Below, in pieces: positions 41,401-50,673 of a stretch of 64,000 nt of DNA (positions are counted from its first letter, which is position 1; each line of letters starts with the position of its first letter). Position numbers and translations under genes: made by a program. The stretch spans positions 124,001 to 188,000 of the forward strand of contig JANXBX010000004.1 in the NCBI GenBank assembly GCA_025060595.1, in the 5' to 3' direction. Source of the DNA: Synergistota bacterium. GTDB taxonomy: Bacteria > Synergistota > GBS-1. The notes beneath the pieces were generated by a model. The model saw nothing but the letters and a program-made list of their open reading frames with translations, ran no database searches and was not told the origin of the DNA.

Positions 41401-43331
41401 CTTGCTACAATAAGCCCATTCTTTCGCTCACCATTAATAGCACGAATTCCTAAGCGGCGCTCTGCTGCCTCCAATATAGCCCTAAGCATCTCCGAATAAG
41501 AAAATCCTGCTATCTTAGCCATCTTAGCCAAATGTCCATCCCAACACCAACCAGGATTGGGATTTACCTCTAAAAGCTTAGGCACACCCCGAGAGTCAAG
41601 TCTCCAATCAAACCTACAATAATCCCTCGCTTCCAACCTTTCAAAAAGCTTTAAACAACACTCTATTATAAACTTCTCCGTTTCCTCGGGAAGATTGGCA
41701 GGAATAGACCTTATCTTCCAATAAGGGGAGTCAGGCAACCACTTAGCCTCGTATCCACAAATAGGAGGAAGCTCTGGGGGGAGAACGGAATAGTCCTCTT
41801 CAGTGATAGGCAAAACAATATAGTTTCCTGGAACATTTCCTATTATACCTACAGTTAAATCGCTCCCAGTCAAAAACTCCTCTACTAATATAGGCTTATC
41901 ATACCCAAACTTCTCTCTTACATCCAATATAGCGTTTATCAATCCTTCAATATCATTAACCACACTCTTTTGAGTTATACCAAAACTTGAATCACCAAAG
42001 TTAGGCTTAACTATAACTGGAAACCCAAAAGGAATCTCAAAAGATGTATCTTCAGGTTTAACAAGGAAGGCCTCCGGCACAGGAATACCCATCTCCTTGG
42101 CCACACCACGCACAAGAGATTTATCATAGCAATGAGCAAGACACTGAGGGCCAGCACCTGTATATGGTATTTCAAGCATATCTAAAAGAGCCGGAATGTG
42201 AAGCTCTTTTCTTGGGTCGTTATTGAAACCCTCGTCACACAAGTTAAAAACTAAATCAATCTTATTCTTAAGCCTTAATAGATCATAAATTAAGGTATCA
42301 TGATTATCAAGATACACAAAGTTATACTCAGTAAGCTCCCTCAAAGCATCTTTCATTCTGTTAATAGTATATATATCATCATCATCGAAAACACCAAAGG
42401 GCTTTAACGGATCAGCCTTACGAGGATCCCCTAATATAACGGCTACAGTAGCTATCTTCTCCTTCTTTTTCTTCTTAACTGGCGTCCAATCCTTTTTGGC
42501 TACAGCAGTTACTATAATCCTACGTTCCATCATACCTAAGTCCTGATTCCGCTGAGAGACAGATTTAACCTCCCCATGAATAGTTACATCGCTAAAGCCG
42601 GCAGCAGTAAGAAGTTCCTTTAAACTTTCACGTGTATAGAGCCTTTCTGCATAAAATTGATCCGCTATAACACCTTTCTCAACATGGGTTATAACCTCTC
42701 GAGTGATCAAACGTTGCTTATCCCAAGACAATGATCTCTCCCTACAAACAAAGTGCTTTCTATCTATCCATTCCCAAGACCTCGCTTGGAAATTCTCTCG
42801 CAAATACTCACCATCAGCTACGTCTATAAGAATGCGCCCTTGAGGCTTAAGGACCTTAAAAACCTCTTTTAAAACTCTTATATCATCCTGAACCGTTTCA
42901 AAATAGCCAAAGCTATTACCTAATAGCATGACTACATCAAAAGAATCTGCTTGATATGGTAACTTACGAGCATCTCCTTCCCTAAACTTTACATTTAAGC
43001 CCTCCTTCTTAACCCTCGCCTTGGCCTTCTGAATAAGATAGTGTGAGCGATCAAGCCCCTCTACGTTTTTGAATCCTCTCCTCGCCAGCTCAATAGAATG
43101 TCTTCCTTGACCACAGCAAAGGTCTAATATCTTGTCCTCCTTAGAAAGGTTTAAAATGCTTAAAAAGAGGTCCACTTCAGCTTTAGTGATAGCCTTGTCT
43201 TCCACCACATCAGCATCTGTTTTTAAATACATAGAGTTAAATATTCTTCGCCACCAATCAGGATGAACGTGCTCTTCTAAATCCTCAACAGGCCCTAATA
43301 CCTTCCTGTGCCTCTCATGCCTTTTCTCCAT
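41397..43331 (-). CDS. Fusion of a SAM methyltransferase and a D-Ala-D-Ala-ligase-like ATP-grasp enzyme
   Basis: 644 residues. Residues about 1-285 are a class I methyltransferase: 'ILDLCCGQGRHSIELARRG' (about 68-86), 'FREGDARKLPYQADSFDVV', 'GRILIDVADGEY'. A Lys-rich linker 'KKKKKEK' (near 298) leads into an ATP-grasp ligase (about 300-630) with 'LCDEGFNNDPRKELHIPALL', 'PYTGAGPQCLAHCYDKSLVRG', 'FPVIVKPNFGDSSFGI' (P-loop-like), and the metal-binding end 'RFDWRLDSRGVPKLLEVNPNPG'. The ligase half resembles D-alanine--D-alanine ligase, but that enzyme is not normally fused to a methyltransferase. Likely product: a methylated dipeptide-like compound. An MFS exporter gene overlaps its end. Confidence 0.85.
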   Translation of the reverse strand: MEKRHERHRKVLGPVEDLEEHVHPDWWRRIFNSMYLKTDADVVEDKAITKAEVDLFLSILNLSKEDKILDLCCGQGRHSIELARRGFKNVEGLDRSHYLIQKAKARVKKEGLNVKFREGDARKLPYQADSFDVVMLLGNSFGYFETVQDDIRVLKEVFKVLKPQGRILIDVADGEYLRENFQARSWEWIDRKHFVCRERSLSWDKQRLITREVITHVEKGVIADQFYAERLYTRESLKELLTAAGFSDVTIHGEVKSVSQRNQDLGMMERRIIVTAVAKKDWTPVKKKKKEKIATVAVILGDPRKADPLKPFGVFDDDDIYTINRMKDALRELTEYNFVYLDNHDTLIYDLLRLKNKIDLVFNLCDEGFNNDPRKELHIPALLDMLEIPYTGAGPQCLAHCYDKSLVRGVAKEMGIPVPEAFLVKPEDTSFEIPFGFPVIVKPNFGDSSFGITQKSVVNDIEGLINAILDVREKFGYDKPILVEEFLTGSDLTVGIIGNVPGNYIVLPITEEDYSVLPPELPPICGYEAKWLPDSPYWKIRSIPANLPEETEKFIIECCLKLFERLEARDYCRFDWRLDSRGVPKLLEVNPNPGWCWDGHLAKMAKIAGFSYSEMLRAILEAAERRLGIRAINGERKNGLIVAR

Positions 43332-43377
43332 TTAATTTCCACTCTCCCCCATTTATTTTTTTATGTTTTTATTTACC

Positions 43378-44778
43378 TCACACTCCAAGTATTATACTAG
43401 CCACACCAAGATATACCCCTGTACCAATTATATCTGCAAGAGTAGTTATAAGAGGCGTGCTTGCAGAAGCTGGATCCTTCTTAAACTTGACAAATATAAA
43501 GGGTAATAAAACCCCAACAAGACTACCAGCTATAACGTTTATGATCATTGAAGTAACTACAACCAAACATACCTTTAAACTTCCACTCCTAATTATGCCC
43601 ATTACAGAAATTCCCAAACCCATTAATATTCCTAATATACTTGCAATCACAAGTTCTCTTCCAAAAAGATACAACCAGTCTTTTAAACGCACCGTTTCGA
43701 GAGCAAGAGCCCTTATAACAAGCGTAGCCGCTTGCGAACCAGCATTACCTGCGGTATCTACCAAAACTGGGAGAAAGGTGACTAAAACTATATATTTTGC
43801 TATAGTCTCTTCAAACGAGCTTATTATACTACCTGTAACAAAATCCATAACCAGAAGTATGATAAGCCAAGTAAGTCTACTCCTCAATATCTTTTTTATA
43901 GGAGCTTCCTTTATATTTGTCAAAAGCTCTATACTCTCAGGAGGAGCTTCTATAGCAGAATATTTAACAAAATCTTCAGTATGCTCCTCCTGAATAACAT
44001 CTAATAAGTCATCTACAGTAACTATACCTAAAAGGTGCCCCTCTGAATCAGTAACGGGTAAAGCTATTAAGTTATATCTCCTTGCTAACTTTATAGCTTC
44101 CTCCTGATCTTGATCAGCAGTGATAGAAACTACCTCAAAGTCCATTATAGACTCAACAACCTGATTGGGATCTGCTAAAAGCAACTTCCTTATGGGTATA
44201 TCGTCGAGCAAACGCCATCCATCATCTACCACATAAACTATATCTATCGTTTCCGAATCCTTTCCCCACTCTCTAATATGTTCCAAAGCTTTGCTTACCG
44301 TCCAACCCCGTTTAATAGCCACATAATCAGGTGTCATCAACCTACCAACGCTGTTCTCCGGATAACCTAAGAGCTGGAGCGCTTCCCTTCTTTCCTCAGC
44401 AGAGAGAAGATTCAAAAGCCTTCTTAAGAGCCTTGGAGACAAACGTTCAAAAATTCTTGTCCTCTCATCAGGATCAAGCTCGTTAACTATAGACCTAACG
44501 TGTTCATCAGGTAAAGCCTTTAATATATACTCCTGCACGCTTCCATCAAGCTCAAAGAAAACATCTGCTTGAAGATCTGGAGGCAAAAGTCTTAAAGCTA
44601 GAGGTCTATCTTTAGGATCGATCTCCCTAAAAAGCTCCGCAATATCAGGTGCCGACCATGATGATAATATATCCTTGGCTCGTTTCCAATCCCTGTTTTC
44701 AATAGCCTCAATCCCTTCCATTAGCTCTAACTCCCTTTTTTCTATCCCACTATCCTCACTCCTTTCAAAAGCTTCCAC
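43378..44778 (-). CDS. mgtE: Magnesium transporter MgtE
   Basis: 466 residues, full length. An MgtE N-domain of helical repeats (about 25-145; 'ADVFFELDGSVQEYILKALPDEHV') is followed by a CBS pair (about 150-275; 'VGRLMTPDYVAIK', 'LPVTDSEGHLLGIVTVDDLLDVI') and five membrane helices with 'LPVLVDTAGNAGSQAATLVIRAL' (about 335-357). It is a Mg2+-gated channel in the inner membrane, closed when cytoplasmic Mg2+ binds the CBS region. About 46 bases separate it from the fusion gene downstream. Confidence 0.95.
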   Translation of the reverse strand: MEAFERSEDSGIEKRELELMEGIEAIENRDWKRAKDILSSWSAPDIAELFREIDPKDRPLALRLLPPDLQADVFFELDGSVQEYILKALPDEHVRSIVNELDPDERTRIFERLSPRLLRRLLNLLSAEERREALQLLGYPENSVGRLMTPDYVAIKRGWTVSKALEHIREWGKDSETIDIVYVVDDGWRLLDDIPIRKLLLADPNQVVESIMDFEVVSITADQDQEEAIKLARRYNLIALPVTDSEGHLLGIVTVDDLLDVIQEEHTEDFVKYSAIEAPPESIELLTNIKEAPIKKILRSRLTWLIILLVMDFVTGSIISSFEETIAKYIVLVTFLPVLVDTAGNAGSQAATLVIRALALETVRLKDWLYLFGRELVIASILGILMGLGISVMGIIRSGSLKVCLVVVTSMIINVIAGSLVGVLLPFIFVKFKKDPASASTPLITTLADIIGTGVYLGVASIILGV

Positions 44779-44832
44779 TTTGGGTTTATTTTAACAAGAT
44801 GACTTGAATTTATCCATAACTCTCCATAAAAA

Positions 44833-45258
44833 TTATCCCTTATCTTTCTCAGCGAAAAAGCTTTCTATCCATCTTTTTATATCATCACGAACCTCTCTAA
44901 ACTTATTAATAATCTCCTCTTCGCTCCCAACAGCCTGCGACGGATCTTCGAATCCCTTGTGAATATATTCCTTACCCCCTGGGAAAAATGGACAAGAATC
45001 CCGGGCACTATCACATACGGTTACAACATAATCAAACTCCTCCCCTAAAAACTCCTCTAAACCTTTAGAACGATGATGAGAAATATCTATACCAATTTCA
45101 GCCATGACTTTTATAGCATAAGGATTAACCCTGGATGGTTTAGTTCCAGCACTATAAGCTTCATAAATATCCCCGTAAATAGCATTAAGAAAACCTTCCG
45201 CCATTTGAGACCTGGCAGAATTATGAGTACATACAAATAAAACCCTCTTTTTTGACAT
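44833..45258 (-). CDS. arsC: Arsenate reductase, thioredoxin-coupled (low-Mr phosphatase fold)
   Basis: 141 residues from ATG 45258, eight bases after GGGGGTG. The P-loop 'CTHNSARSQ' begins at Cys10; two more cysteines lie in 'VVTVCDSARDSCPFF', at about residues 80 and 87. Three such cysteines match the thioredoxin-coupled ArsC relay of Gram-positive bacteria. It reduces arsenate to arsenite. No ars operon regulator or arsenite pump is adjacent, so a plain low-Mr protein phosphatase is a less likely alternative. Confidence 0.88.
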   Translation of the reverse strand: MSKKRVLFVCTHNSARSQMAEGFLNAIYGDIYEAYSAGTKPSRVNPYAIKVMAEIGIDISHHRSKGLEEFLGEEFDYVVTVCDSARDSCPFFPGGKEYIHKGFEDPSQAVGSEEEIINKFREVRDDIKRWIESFFAEKDKG

Positions 45259-45278
45259 GCTCATCACCCCCTCTAACC

Positions 45279-45307
45279 TTGACTTTCCTTATAAACATAA
45301 ATAAAAT
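45279..45307 (+). promoter_or_regulatory. Promoter giving a leaderless RlmI-like mRNA
   Basis: TTGACT (45279-45284), 17-base spacer, TAAAAT (45302-45307). The expected RNA start, six to eight bases after the -10, is at or next to the ATG at 45315. No Shine-Dalgarno sequence precedes that ATG. It diverges from arsC. Confidence 0.65.
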
Positions 45308-45314
45308 AGCTTAC

Positions 45315-46496
45315 ATGAAAAAAAGAGTTATAATTACAGAAAAAGCAGAGCAAAAACTAAGGAAAGGTTTTTTATGGATTTACGATAACGAAATATTAAA
45401 AATAGAAGGAGAACCTTCGCCTGGGGATATAGTTAGCATACACAATGCTAACAGAAGCTTTCTTGGAAAAGGATATATAAACCCAAGGTCCAAAATAACT
45501 ATAAGAATTTTAACAAGAAAAGATGAAGAAATAAACAGGGATTTTTTAAAAAATAGAATTGTTAACGCATGGGAATATAGACAAAAGATCATCAACTCAG
45601 ACTCTTTCAGAGTTGTTTTCAGTGAGGCAGACCTCCTACCGGGACTAATAGTAGACAAGTTCAAGGACATACTGGTCTTACAAATTCTTACCCTAGGAGT
45701 AGAAAGATTTAAGGAACAGATAGCAGATGTTCTAAACGAAATCTTTAACCCGAGAGGCATATATGAGAGAAATGATATATCAACAAGGGAATTGGAAGGT
45801 TTACCGCAAGTTAAGGGCTTCCTGAAGGGTCCTTTTGAAACCCAACTGGAAATAGAAGAAAACGGCCTCAGAATATTAGTAGATGTTGAAAATGGGCAGA
45901 AAACCGGCTATTTTCTTGATCAAAATGAAAACAGAAAAGCCTTAAAGGGATTAGTGGAAGGAGCAGAAGTGCTAGACGCCTTCTGCTATACAGGGGGCTT
46001 TTCACTACATGCCCTTAAATACGGAGCTAAAAACGTGGTAGCTATTGATTCCTCGAAAAAAGCTATAGAGCTCGCTAAAGAAAACGCCAAGCTCAATGGT
46101 TTCGAAAATAAAATCGAATTTATAGAAGATAACGCTTTTGATATATTGAGGAAATTCCATAAGAGCAGGAAAACGTTCGATGTTGTGATCCTAGATCCTC
46201 CTTCCTTCGTAAAATCACAGAAAAACTTAGAGGGAGCTATAAAAGGGTACAAGGAGATAAACTTGAGAGCCATGAAAATATTAAGGGATGGGGGATTCTT
46301 AATAACTTGTTCTTGTTCCCATCATATAACTCCCACGCTATTCCAGCAAATTATAGAATCAGCAGCAGTTGATGCAAATAAAATTTTACGTCTTGTTGAA
46401 TTAAGATATCAGTCAAAAGATCACCCCATTCTTCTATCTCATCCGGAAACACTCTATCTTAAATGCGGAATATACCAGGTTCTTAAGAAACCTTAA
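45315..46496 (+). CDS. RlmI-like rRNA (cytosine-C5)-methyltransferase
   Basis: 393 residues from ATG 45315. An N-terminal PUA domain (about 1-75; 'RKGFLWIYDNEILKIEGEPSPGDIV') is followed by the catalytic domain: 'GQKTGYFLDQNENRKAL', SAM site 'VLDAFCYTGGFSLHALKYGA', 'FDVVILDPPSFVKSQKNL' and the catalytic cysteine in 'FLITCSCSHHI'. RlmI methylates C1962 of 23S rRNA in E. coli. A reading frame open from 45252 adds 21 residues of no family match that would overlap the promoter, so the internal ATG is preferred. Confidence 0.9.
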   Translation: MKKRVIITEKAEQKLRKGFLWIYDNEILKIEGEPSPGDIVSIHNANRSFLGKGYINPRSKITIRILTRKDEEINRDFLKNRIVNAWEYRQKIINSDSFRVVFSEADLLPGLIVDKFKDILVLQILTLGVERFKEQIADVLNEIFNPRGIYERNDISTRELEGLPQVKGFLKGPFETQLEIEENGLRILVDVENGQKTGYFLDQNENRKALKGLVEGAEVLDAFCYTGGFSLHALKYGAKNVVAIDSSKKAIELAKENAKLNGFENKIEFIEDNAFDILRKFHKSRKTFDVVILDPPSFVKSQKNLEGAIKGYKEINLRAMKILRDGGFLITCSCSHHITPTLFQQIIESAAVDANKILRLVELRYQSKDHPILLSHPETLYLKCGIYQVLKKP

Positions 46497-46498
46497 CC

Positions 46499-47785
46499 TC
46501 ATTCAACTTTTACATTAGCTCCCAAGTCAGTCATTAAGGTGAAGAAATTTGGAAATGATACTGAAACGCAATCTACATCATTAACCGTGGTCTCACCATC
46601 AGCAAACAACCCAGCTACAGTTAAAGCCATTGCAATTCTATGATCTCCATGACTATTAACCTCAGATCCCCTGAGGCCTCCAGCTCCATTTATAAATAGA
46701 ACTCCTTCTCTTAAACCTATACGAGCTCCCATCTTAGAAAGCTCCTCAATCATAACAGCAACCCTATCCGTCTCCTTAAACCTAATAGTATCAAGACCTC
46801 TTATTGACGACTCGCCTTTCGCAAAACAACCCAAAACGGTTAATATAGGAAAGAGGTCAGGACTATTTGAACAATCAACCTCAAAAGCTCTCAGATCTCT
46901 TCCCCCTCCAACCAGTATTGAATTATCTGAAAAGTTCACTTTCAAATCCGCTCCCATGCCCATAAGTATATCCAGTAACACAGAGTCAGCCTGTGTAAAG
47001 GAAAGATCAACGTTTTCAAACCTGATTTCAGAGCTAGTCACAACCGCAGCAACTATAAAGAAAGATAAAGAGCTCCAATCGCTAGGTATGAGAAAATCCA
47101 CAGGCTTAAAATCCTGTGGACCCTCGACCTCGAAAAACTTCAACTCCGGATCATAGTTTAACCTAATACCTGTCCTTTTAAGCCATTCAAGCGTCATCTT
47201 TATGTAAGGTTTCTCCTTAGGATCCCTTACCTCGATACAAGTTTTACCATTTACAAGAGGCGTAGCTATTAAAAGGGATGAAAGAAACTGGGAAAACTTA
47301 CCATCAAGCTGAGCTTTTCCTCCCTTCATGATACCTCTAACTACCACGGGAGGAGCATCCACGTTCTCCCTTGTTCTAAAAGCCGTCGCGCCTAACGATC
47401 TTAAGGCAGTTAAAAGCTCCTCTATCGGTCTTCTCCGAATCTGATAGTCCCCAGTTAGAACGCTCCAACCCTCAAGAAGTCCCGCCACCCCTGTCATAAA
47501 ATATATAGTGGTACCAGAGTTACCTACATTAACGACATCATCAGGTACCTTTAAGTTCCTTCCAACACCACGAATAACCCAATGATCTTGCTTAAGCTCA
47601 ATTTCAGCTCCGTAAAGCTTACAAGCCCTAACTGCAGATAAAGTATCCTCACTGTACAGGGGCTTTCTTATTATTGTTTCTCCCTCCGTCAAAGTTCCTA
47701 TCACTACTCCCCTTATGGTATGACTTTTAGAACCAGGAACGGAAGCTATTCCCCTTAAGCTACTTACCCTTACAACAGCTTTCAT
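46499..47785 (-). CDS. aroA: 3-phosphoshikimate 1-carboxyvinyltransferase (EPSP synthase)
   Basis: 428 residues. Motifs: 'ASVPGSKSHTIRGVVIG' (about 14-30), 'NVGNSGTTIYFMTGVAGL' (about 87-104), 'RRRPIEELLTALRSLGA', 'DGKFSQFLSSLLIATPL', and 'FKETDRVAVMIEELSKMGA' with 'NSHGDHRIAMALTVAGL' near the C-terminus. It joins phosphoenolpyruvate to shikimate 3-phosphate. The Gly-Asn-Ser-Gly-Thr form is normal for the family. It overlaps tctA by four bases, an unusual partner: no other shikimate gene is nearby. Confidence 0.95.
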   Translation of the reverse strand: MKAVVRVSSLRGIASVPGSKSHTIRGVVIGTLTEGETIIRKPLYSEDTLSAVRACKLYGAEIELKQDHWVIRGVGRNLKVPDDVVNVGNSGTTIYFMTGVAGLLEGWSVLTGDYQIRRRPIEELLTALRSLGATAFRTRENVDAPPVVVRGIMKGGKAQLDGKFSQFLSSLLIATPLVNGKTCIEVRDPKEKPYIKMTLEWLKRTGIRLNYDPELKFFEVEGPQDFKPVDFLIPSDWSSLSFFIVAAVVTSSEIRFENVDLSFTQADSVLLDILMGMGADLKVNFSDNSILVGGGRDLRAFEVDCSNSPDLFPILTVLGCFAKGESSIRGLDTIRFKETDRVAVMIEELSKMGARIGLREGVLFINGAGGLRGSEVNSHGDHRIAMALTVAGLFADGETTVNDVDCVSVSFPNFFTLMTDLGANVKVE

Positions 47786-49260
47786 CTCCCCTCTCCCCTA
47801 AAAACTTTAATACCACGCAAATTAAAAGCCAGCCAAAAGAGCAGCATAAGTATTAGAACTAAAGTAATAGGCCTATAAACCAGCGCTAACCAAAAATTAT
47901 CACTGGTTTGAGCAAGGGCAACAGCTTTCCTTAAGTTAAAATCCATCATGTTTCCAAGAACTAATCCTAATACAAGAGGGGCAACAGCGTAATCCTTCAT
48001 TCTCATAATAAAACCAAGTACACCAAACAAAAGCATTAACGAAGTTTCAAAAAGGCTATTATTAACTGCATATGCTCCAATAACGCAGAGAACGGAAACG
48101 CTTGGCAAAAGGAAACACTTAGGTACGGTAACGACACGAGCCAAAAGAGGAGCTAAAGAAACTGCTAGAATCAAAACAGCGAAAGCACCCACAAAACCAC
48201 CTATAACTACGGCATAAAATAATTCTGGCGTCTGAATAAAAAGCGTTGGGCCAGGACGCAATCCATGAACATAAAAGGCAGCTAGCATAACAGCAGTTAC
48301 AGCATCTCCAGGAACAGCCATAGTTAACATAGGTATTAAAGCTCCTCCTATACATGCATTATTTGCTGCCTCGCTTGCAATTACCCCTTCTATAGCTCCT
48401 TCTCCAAAGGGCTTAGATGGCCTCTTAACGGTTCTTTTAGCAGCATCATAGGCCATCAAAGCAGCGATAGGTCCGCCCACACCAGGCAAGGCCCCAATGA
48501 AGGTTCCAATCAATGAAGACTGTATAGACAAACGCCAATGCTTTATTATCTCCCAAAGATCAACCCTTTCCTTAACTATCTTCTCAGCTATAGTTCCAAG
48601 ACCTTTCTGAGATATCTGGATCAAAACTTCAGAAAAACCAAATAACCCTATAAGCGCTGGAACTATATTGATACCACTAAGGAGGCTTGTAGAACCAAAT
48701 GTAAATCGACCAACACCAAAAACAGGATCCATACCTACTAAACTCAAGATCACCCCTATAGTTGCACTTATTAAACCTTTTAAAAAGCTCCTCGAAGTGA
48801 GGGAACCAACCATAGTAAGTCCAAACAGAGCAAAAAGAAAGTAATCAAAAGGGGTAAAGGCTAAAGCGATCTTCGTTACAGGTTTAGCCACTGTAAGAAG
48901 AATAATTAAACCTATTATGCTTCCAATAAAAGAGTGAATCGCAGCAGCATAAAGAGCAGTTTTAGCCTTACCTTGTCTAGCCAGGGGAAAGCCATCAAAG
49001 GTCGTTGCCACTGAGGAAGGAGCTCCCGGGATGTTTATCAAAACGGCAGAAATCGCACCCGCATAAACTCCAACGACATAAACTCCCATTATAACCGCAA
49101 GGGCATCAACCATGGGCCACGGCATGGTTATAGAAACAAGAAGCGCCGTGGCCATAGTCACAGTTAACCCTGGTAATGCCCCTACAACTAATCCTAATAA
49201 GGAACCTACAAAAACCAAAGCGAAAAACTTAAGGGTAAAAAAATCAGCTATACTTACCAT
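47782..49260 (-). CDS. tctA: Tripartite tricarboxylate transporter, large permease TctA
   Basis: 492 residues and about 11-12 membrane helices. The TctA signature 'GLVVGALPGLTVTMATALLV' (about 19-38), 'AVLINIPGAPSSVATTFDGFPLARQG' in pieces, and 'GALPGVGGPIAALMAYDAAKRT' (about 258-280) are visible. Together with TctB and TctC it imports citrate-like or other carboxylates using an ion gradient. Starts eight bases after tctB ends. Confidence 0.95.
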   Translation of the reverse strand: MVSIADFFTLKFFALVFVGSLLGLVVGALPGLTVTMATALLVSITMPWPMVDALAVIMGVYVVGVYAGAISAVLINIPGAPSSVATTFDGFPLARQGKAKTALYAAAIHSFIGSIIGLIILLTVAKPVTKIALAFTPFDYFLFALFGLTMVGSLTSRSFLKGLISATIGVILSLVGMDPVFGVGRFTFGSTSLLSGINIVPALIGLFGFSEVLIQISQKGLGTIAEKIVKERVDLWEIIKHWRLSIQSSLIGTFIGALPGVGGPIAALMAYDAAKRTVKRPSKPFGEGAIEGVIASEAANNACIGGALIPMLTMAVPGDAVTAVMLAAFYVHGLRPGPTLFIQTPELFYAVVIGGFVGAFAVLILAVSLAPLLARVVTVPKCFLLPSVSVLCVIGAYAVNNSLFETSLMLLFGVLGFIMRMKDYAVAPLVLGLVLGNMMDFNLRKAVALAQTSDNFWLALVYRPITLVLILMLLFWLAFNLRGIKVFRGEGR

Positions 49261-49268
49261 AGCACCCT

Positions 49269-49676
49269 CTAAGGAAGCACCACCCTTAACAAAACACCAA
49301 AGGTATAGTAAATAGATGCAGTTAACCCAATTGGAAGGATAGTTAAAATCAGGATATTTCGAACCCCCAGAATTAAGAGGAAGAGAAAAGAATAAACAAT
49401 GGTAGAAAGATTAAAGTGAAGAATAGGAAGAGATAAAATATAACCCATGCATAAAACTATACTAAGCAGCGTAGTTTTCCAATCACTAACACTTCCCCTT
49501 TCAGCCTTTTTTACTCCATAAGTTTTTCTCAAAAGGAAAACGGAAAGTATCAGAAGTACAACACCTAGAATTAGCGGGAAAAGGCCAGGTGAAAGAGCCC
49601 ACTCTCCAAAAGAATGAAGAGAAAGAGCGTGATATATAATAAAAAGTGAGATAATTAGAAAAAGTACTCCCTCCAT
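49269..49676 (-). CDS. tctB: Tripartite tricarboxylate transporter, small permease TctB
   Basis: 135 residues with four membrane helices (about 3-20, 32-49, 70-90, 95-130) and 'FGEWALSPGLFPLILGVVLLILS', the usual TctB opening after the first helix. It completes the TctA permease. Weakly conserved family, identified by size, topology and place between tctC and tctA. Confidence 0.88.
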   Translation of the reverse strand: MEGVLFLIISLFIIYHALSLHSFGEWALSPGLFPLILGVVLLILSVFLLRKTYGVKKAERGSVSDWKTTLLSIVLCMGYILSLPILHFNLSTIVYSFLFLLILGVRNILILTILPIGLTASIYYTFGVLLRVVLP

Positions 49677-49683
49677 CTTAGAA

Positions 49684-50673
49684 TCAAGGTTTAGGTATAC
49701 CGAACTCCTCAGGACTATGCTTAGCTACACCAGCCTCATAAAGCAGCCAGGACACAACAGATTCCCAGTGCTTCCAGTAATTCAAGACCGCCTGTCCTTC
49801 AAGATGATGCATAGTAACATAGTGGACCTTCTTAACAAATTCAAGCCACTGAGGATCATTAACTGCAGCTTTTGCAGCCTTTAGCAGAACCTGTTTAACA
49901 TCCTCCGGCGTTCCCTTTTTAACTAACAAGCAGTTTGGAAACTCCAATGGGAAATATTTTTTAAGCTCAGGAATCACTTGAGTTATAGGAGGAACCCCAG
50001 GAAAAGCCTCCACAGGCTTGTCAGACCAGACTGCTAAAATCCTCATATCCCCAGAGGCAACATACCCCAAAGCGGGAGCCGTATTAGGAGAAGTAAACTC
50101 GACCTGTCCGCCTAAAACAGCAAGCATTGCTTCTTGCCCTCCACCGAAGGGGATAAGAGCAACATCCAAACCAACTTTCCTAAGAAGTAACCCTTGAATG
50201 TGTCCACTTGCACCAGGTCCAGAGTAAGACATACGAACTTTTCCAGGACGTGCCTTTATATCTGCTATCAGATCCTCTATTTTGTTATATGGAGACTTAG
50301 AGGAAACCGCTATAACCTTAGTATCATAAACCATCATAATCAAGGGATCAAAATCGTTAAAGCTTAACTTGCTTATACCCATTACACGGAAGCTTCCAGG
50401 AGTTTCAGCCGAAAACAGAACAGTATAACCATCAGCCGGTTTGGAGTAAACGAATTCCGTTCCGACTCCTCCAGAGGCTCCAGGTTTGTTTAAAACCACA
50501 ACAGGCTTTCCTAAATGTTTCTCAAATATGGGTGCAAATGCCCTAGCTACCGTATCAGTAACTCCACCAGCGCTCCAAGGAACAACTAAAGTTATAGGCT
50601 GCTCTGGAAAGGCTCCAAAAGCTGGCGAAGAGAAAAGCACGATAAAAAGCATTAATACCAAAAGCCTCTTCAT
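49684..50673 (-). CDS. tctC: Tripartite tricarboxylate transporter substrate-binding protein TctC
   Basis: 329 residues from ATG 50673, after AGGAGGTGTTTATCT. A signal peptide (about 1-20) is followed by 'FPEQPITLVVPWSAGGVTDTVARAF' (about 21-45), 'GKPVVVLNKPGASGGVGTEFV' and 'RMSYSGPGASGHIQGLLL', the Bug/TctC family pattern. Periplasmic receptor for a carboxylate. An in-frame start seven codons upstream lies before the ribosome site and is unlikely. A TATAGT box on the minus strand about 45 bases upstream may be its promoter. Confidence 0.93.
   Translation of the reverse strand: MKRLLVLMLFIVLFSSPAFGAFPEQPITLVVPWSAGGVTDTVARAFAPIFEKHLGKPVVVLNKPGASGGVGTEFVYSKPADGYTVLFSAETPGSFRVMGISKLSFNDFDPLIMMVYDTKVIAVSSKSPYNKIEDLIADIKARPGKVRMSYSGPGASGHIQGLLLRKVGLDVALIPFGGGQEAMLAVLGGQVEFTSPNTAPALGYVASGDMRILAVWSDKPVEAFPGVPPITQVIPELKKYFPLEFPNCLLVKKGTPEDVKQVLLKAAKAAVNDPQWLEFVKKVHYVTMHHLEGQAVLNYWKHWESVVSWLLYEAGVAKHSPEEFGIPKP

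Noticed and set aside
41397-43331. Calling the ATP-grasp part ddl
   Set aside because: It is fused to a methyltransferase and followed by an exporter, with no cell-wall genes nearby; D-alanine specificity cannot be read from the sequence.
43457-43993. A 178-codon frame antisense to mgtE
   Set aside because: mgtE is full length and well supported; the frame is its shadow.
45252-45314. Upstream extension of the RlmI-like gene by 21 residues
   Set aside because: The extension overlaps the promoter and the arsC start region and does not resemble the family.
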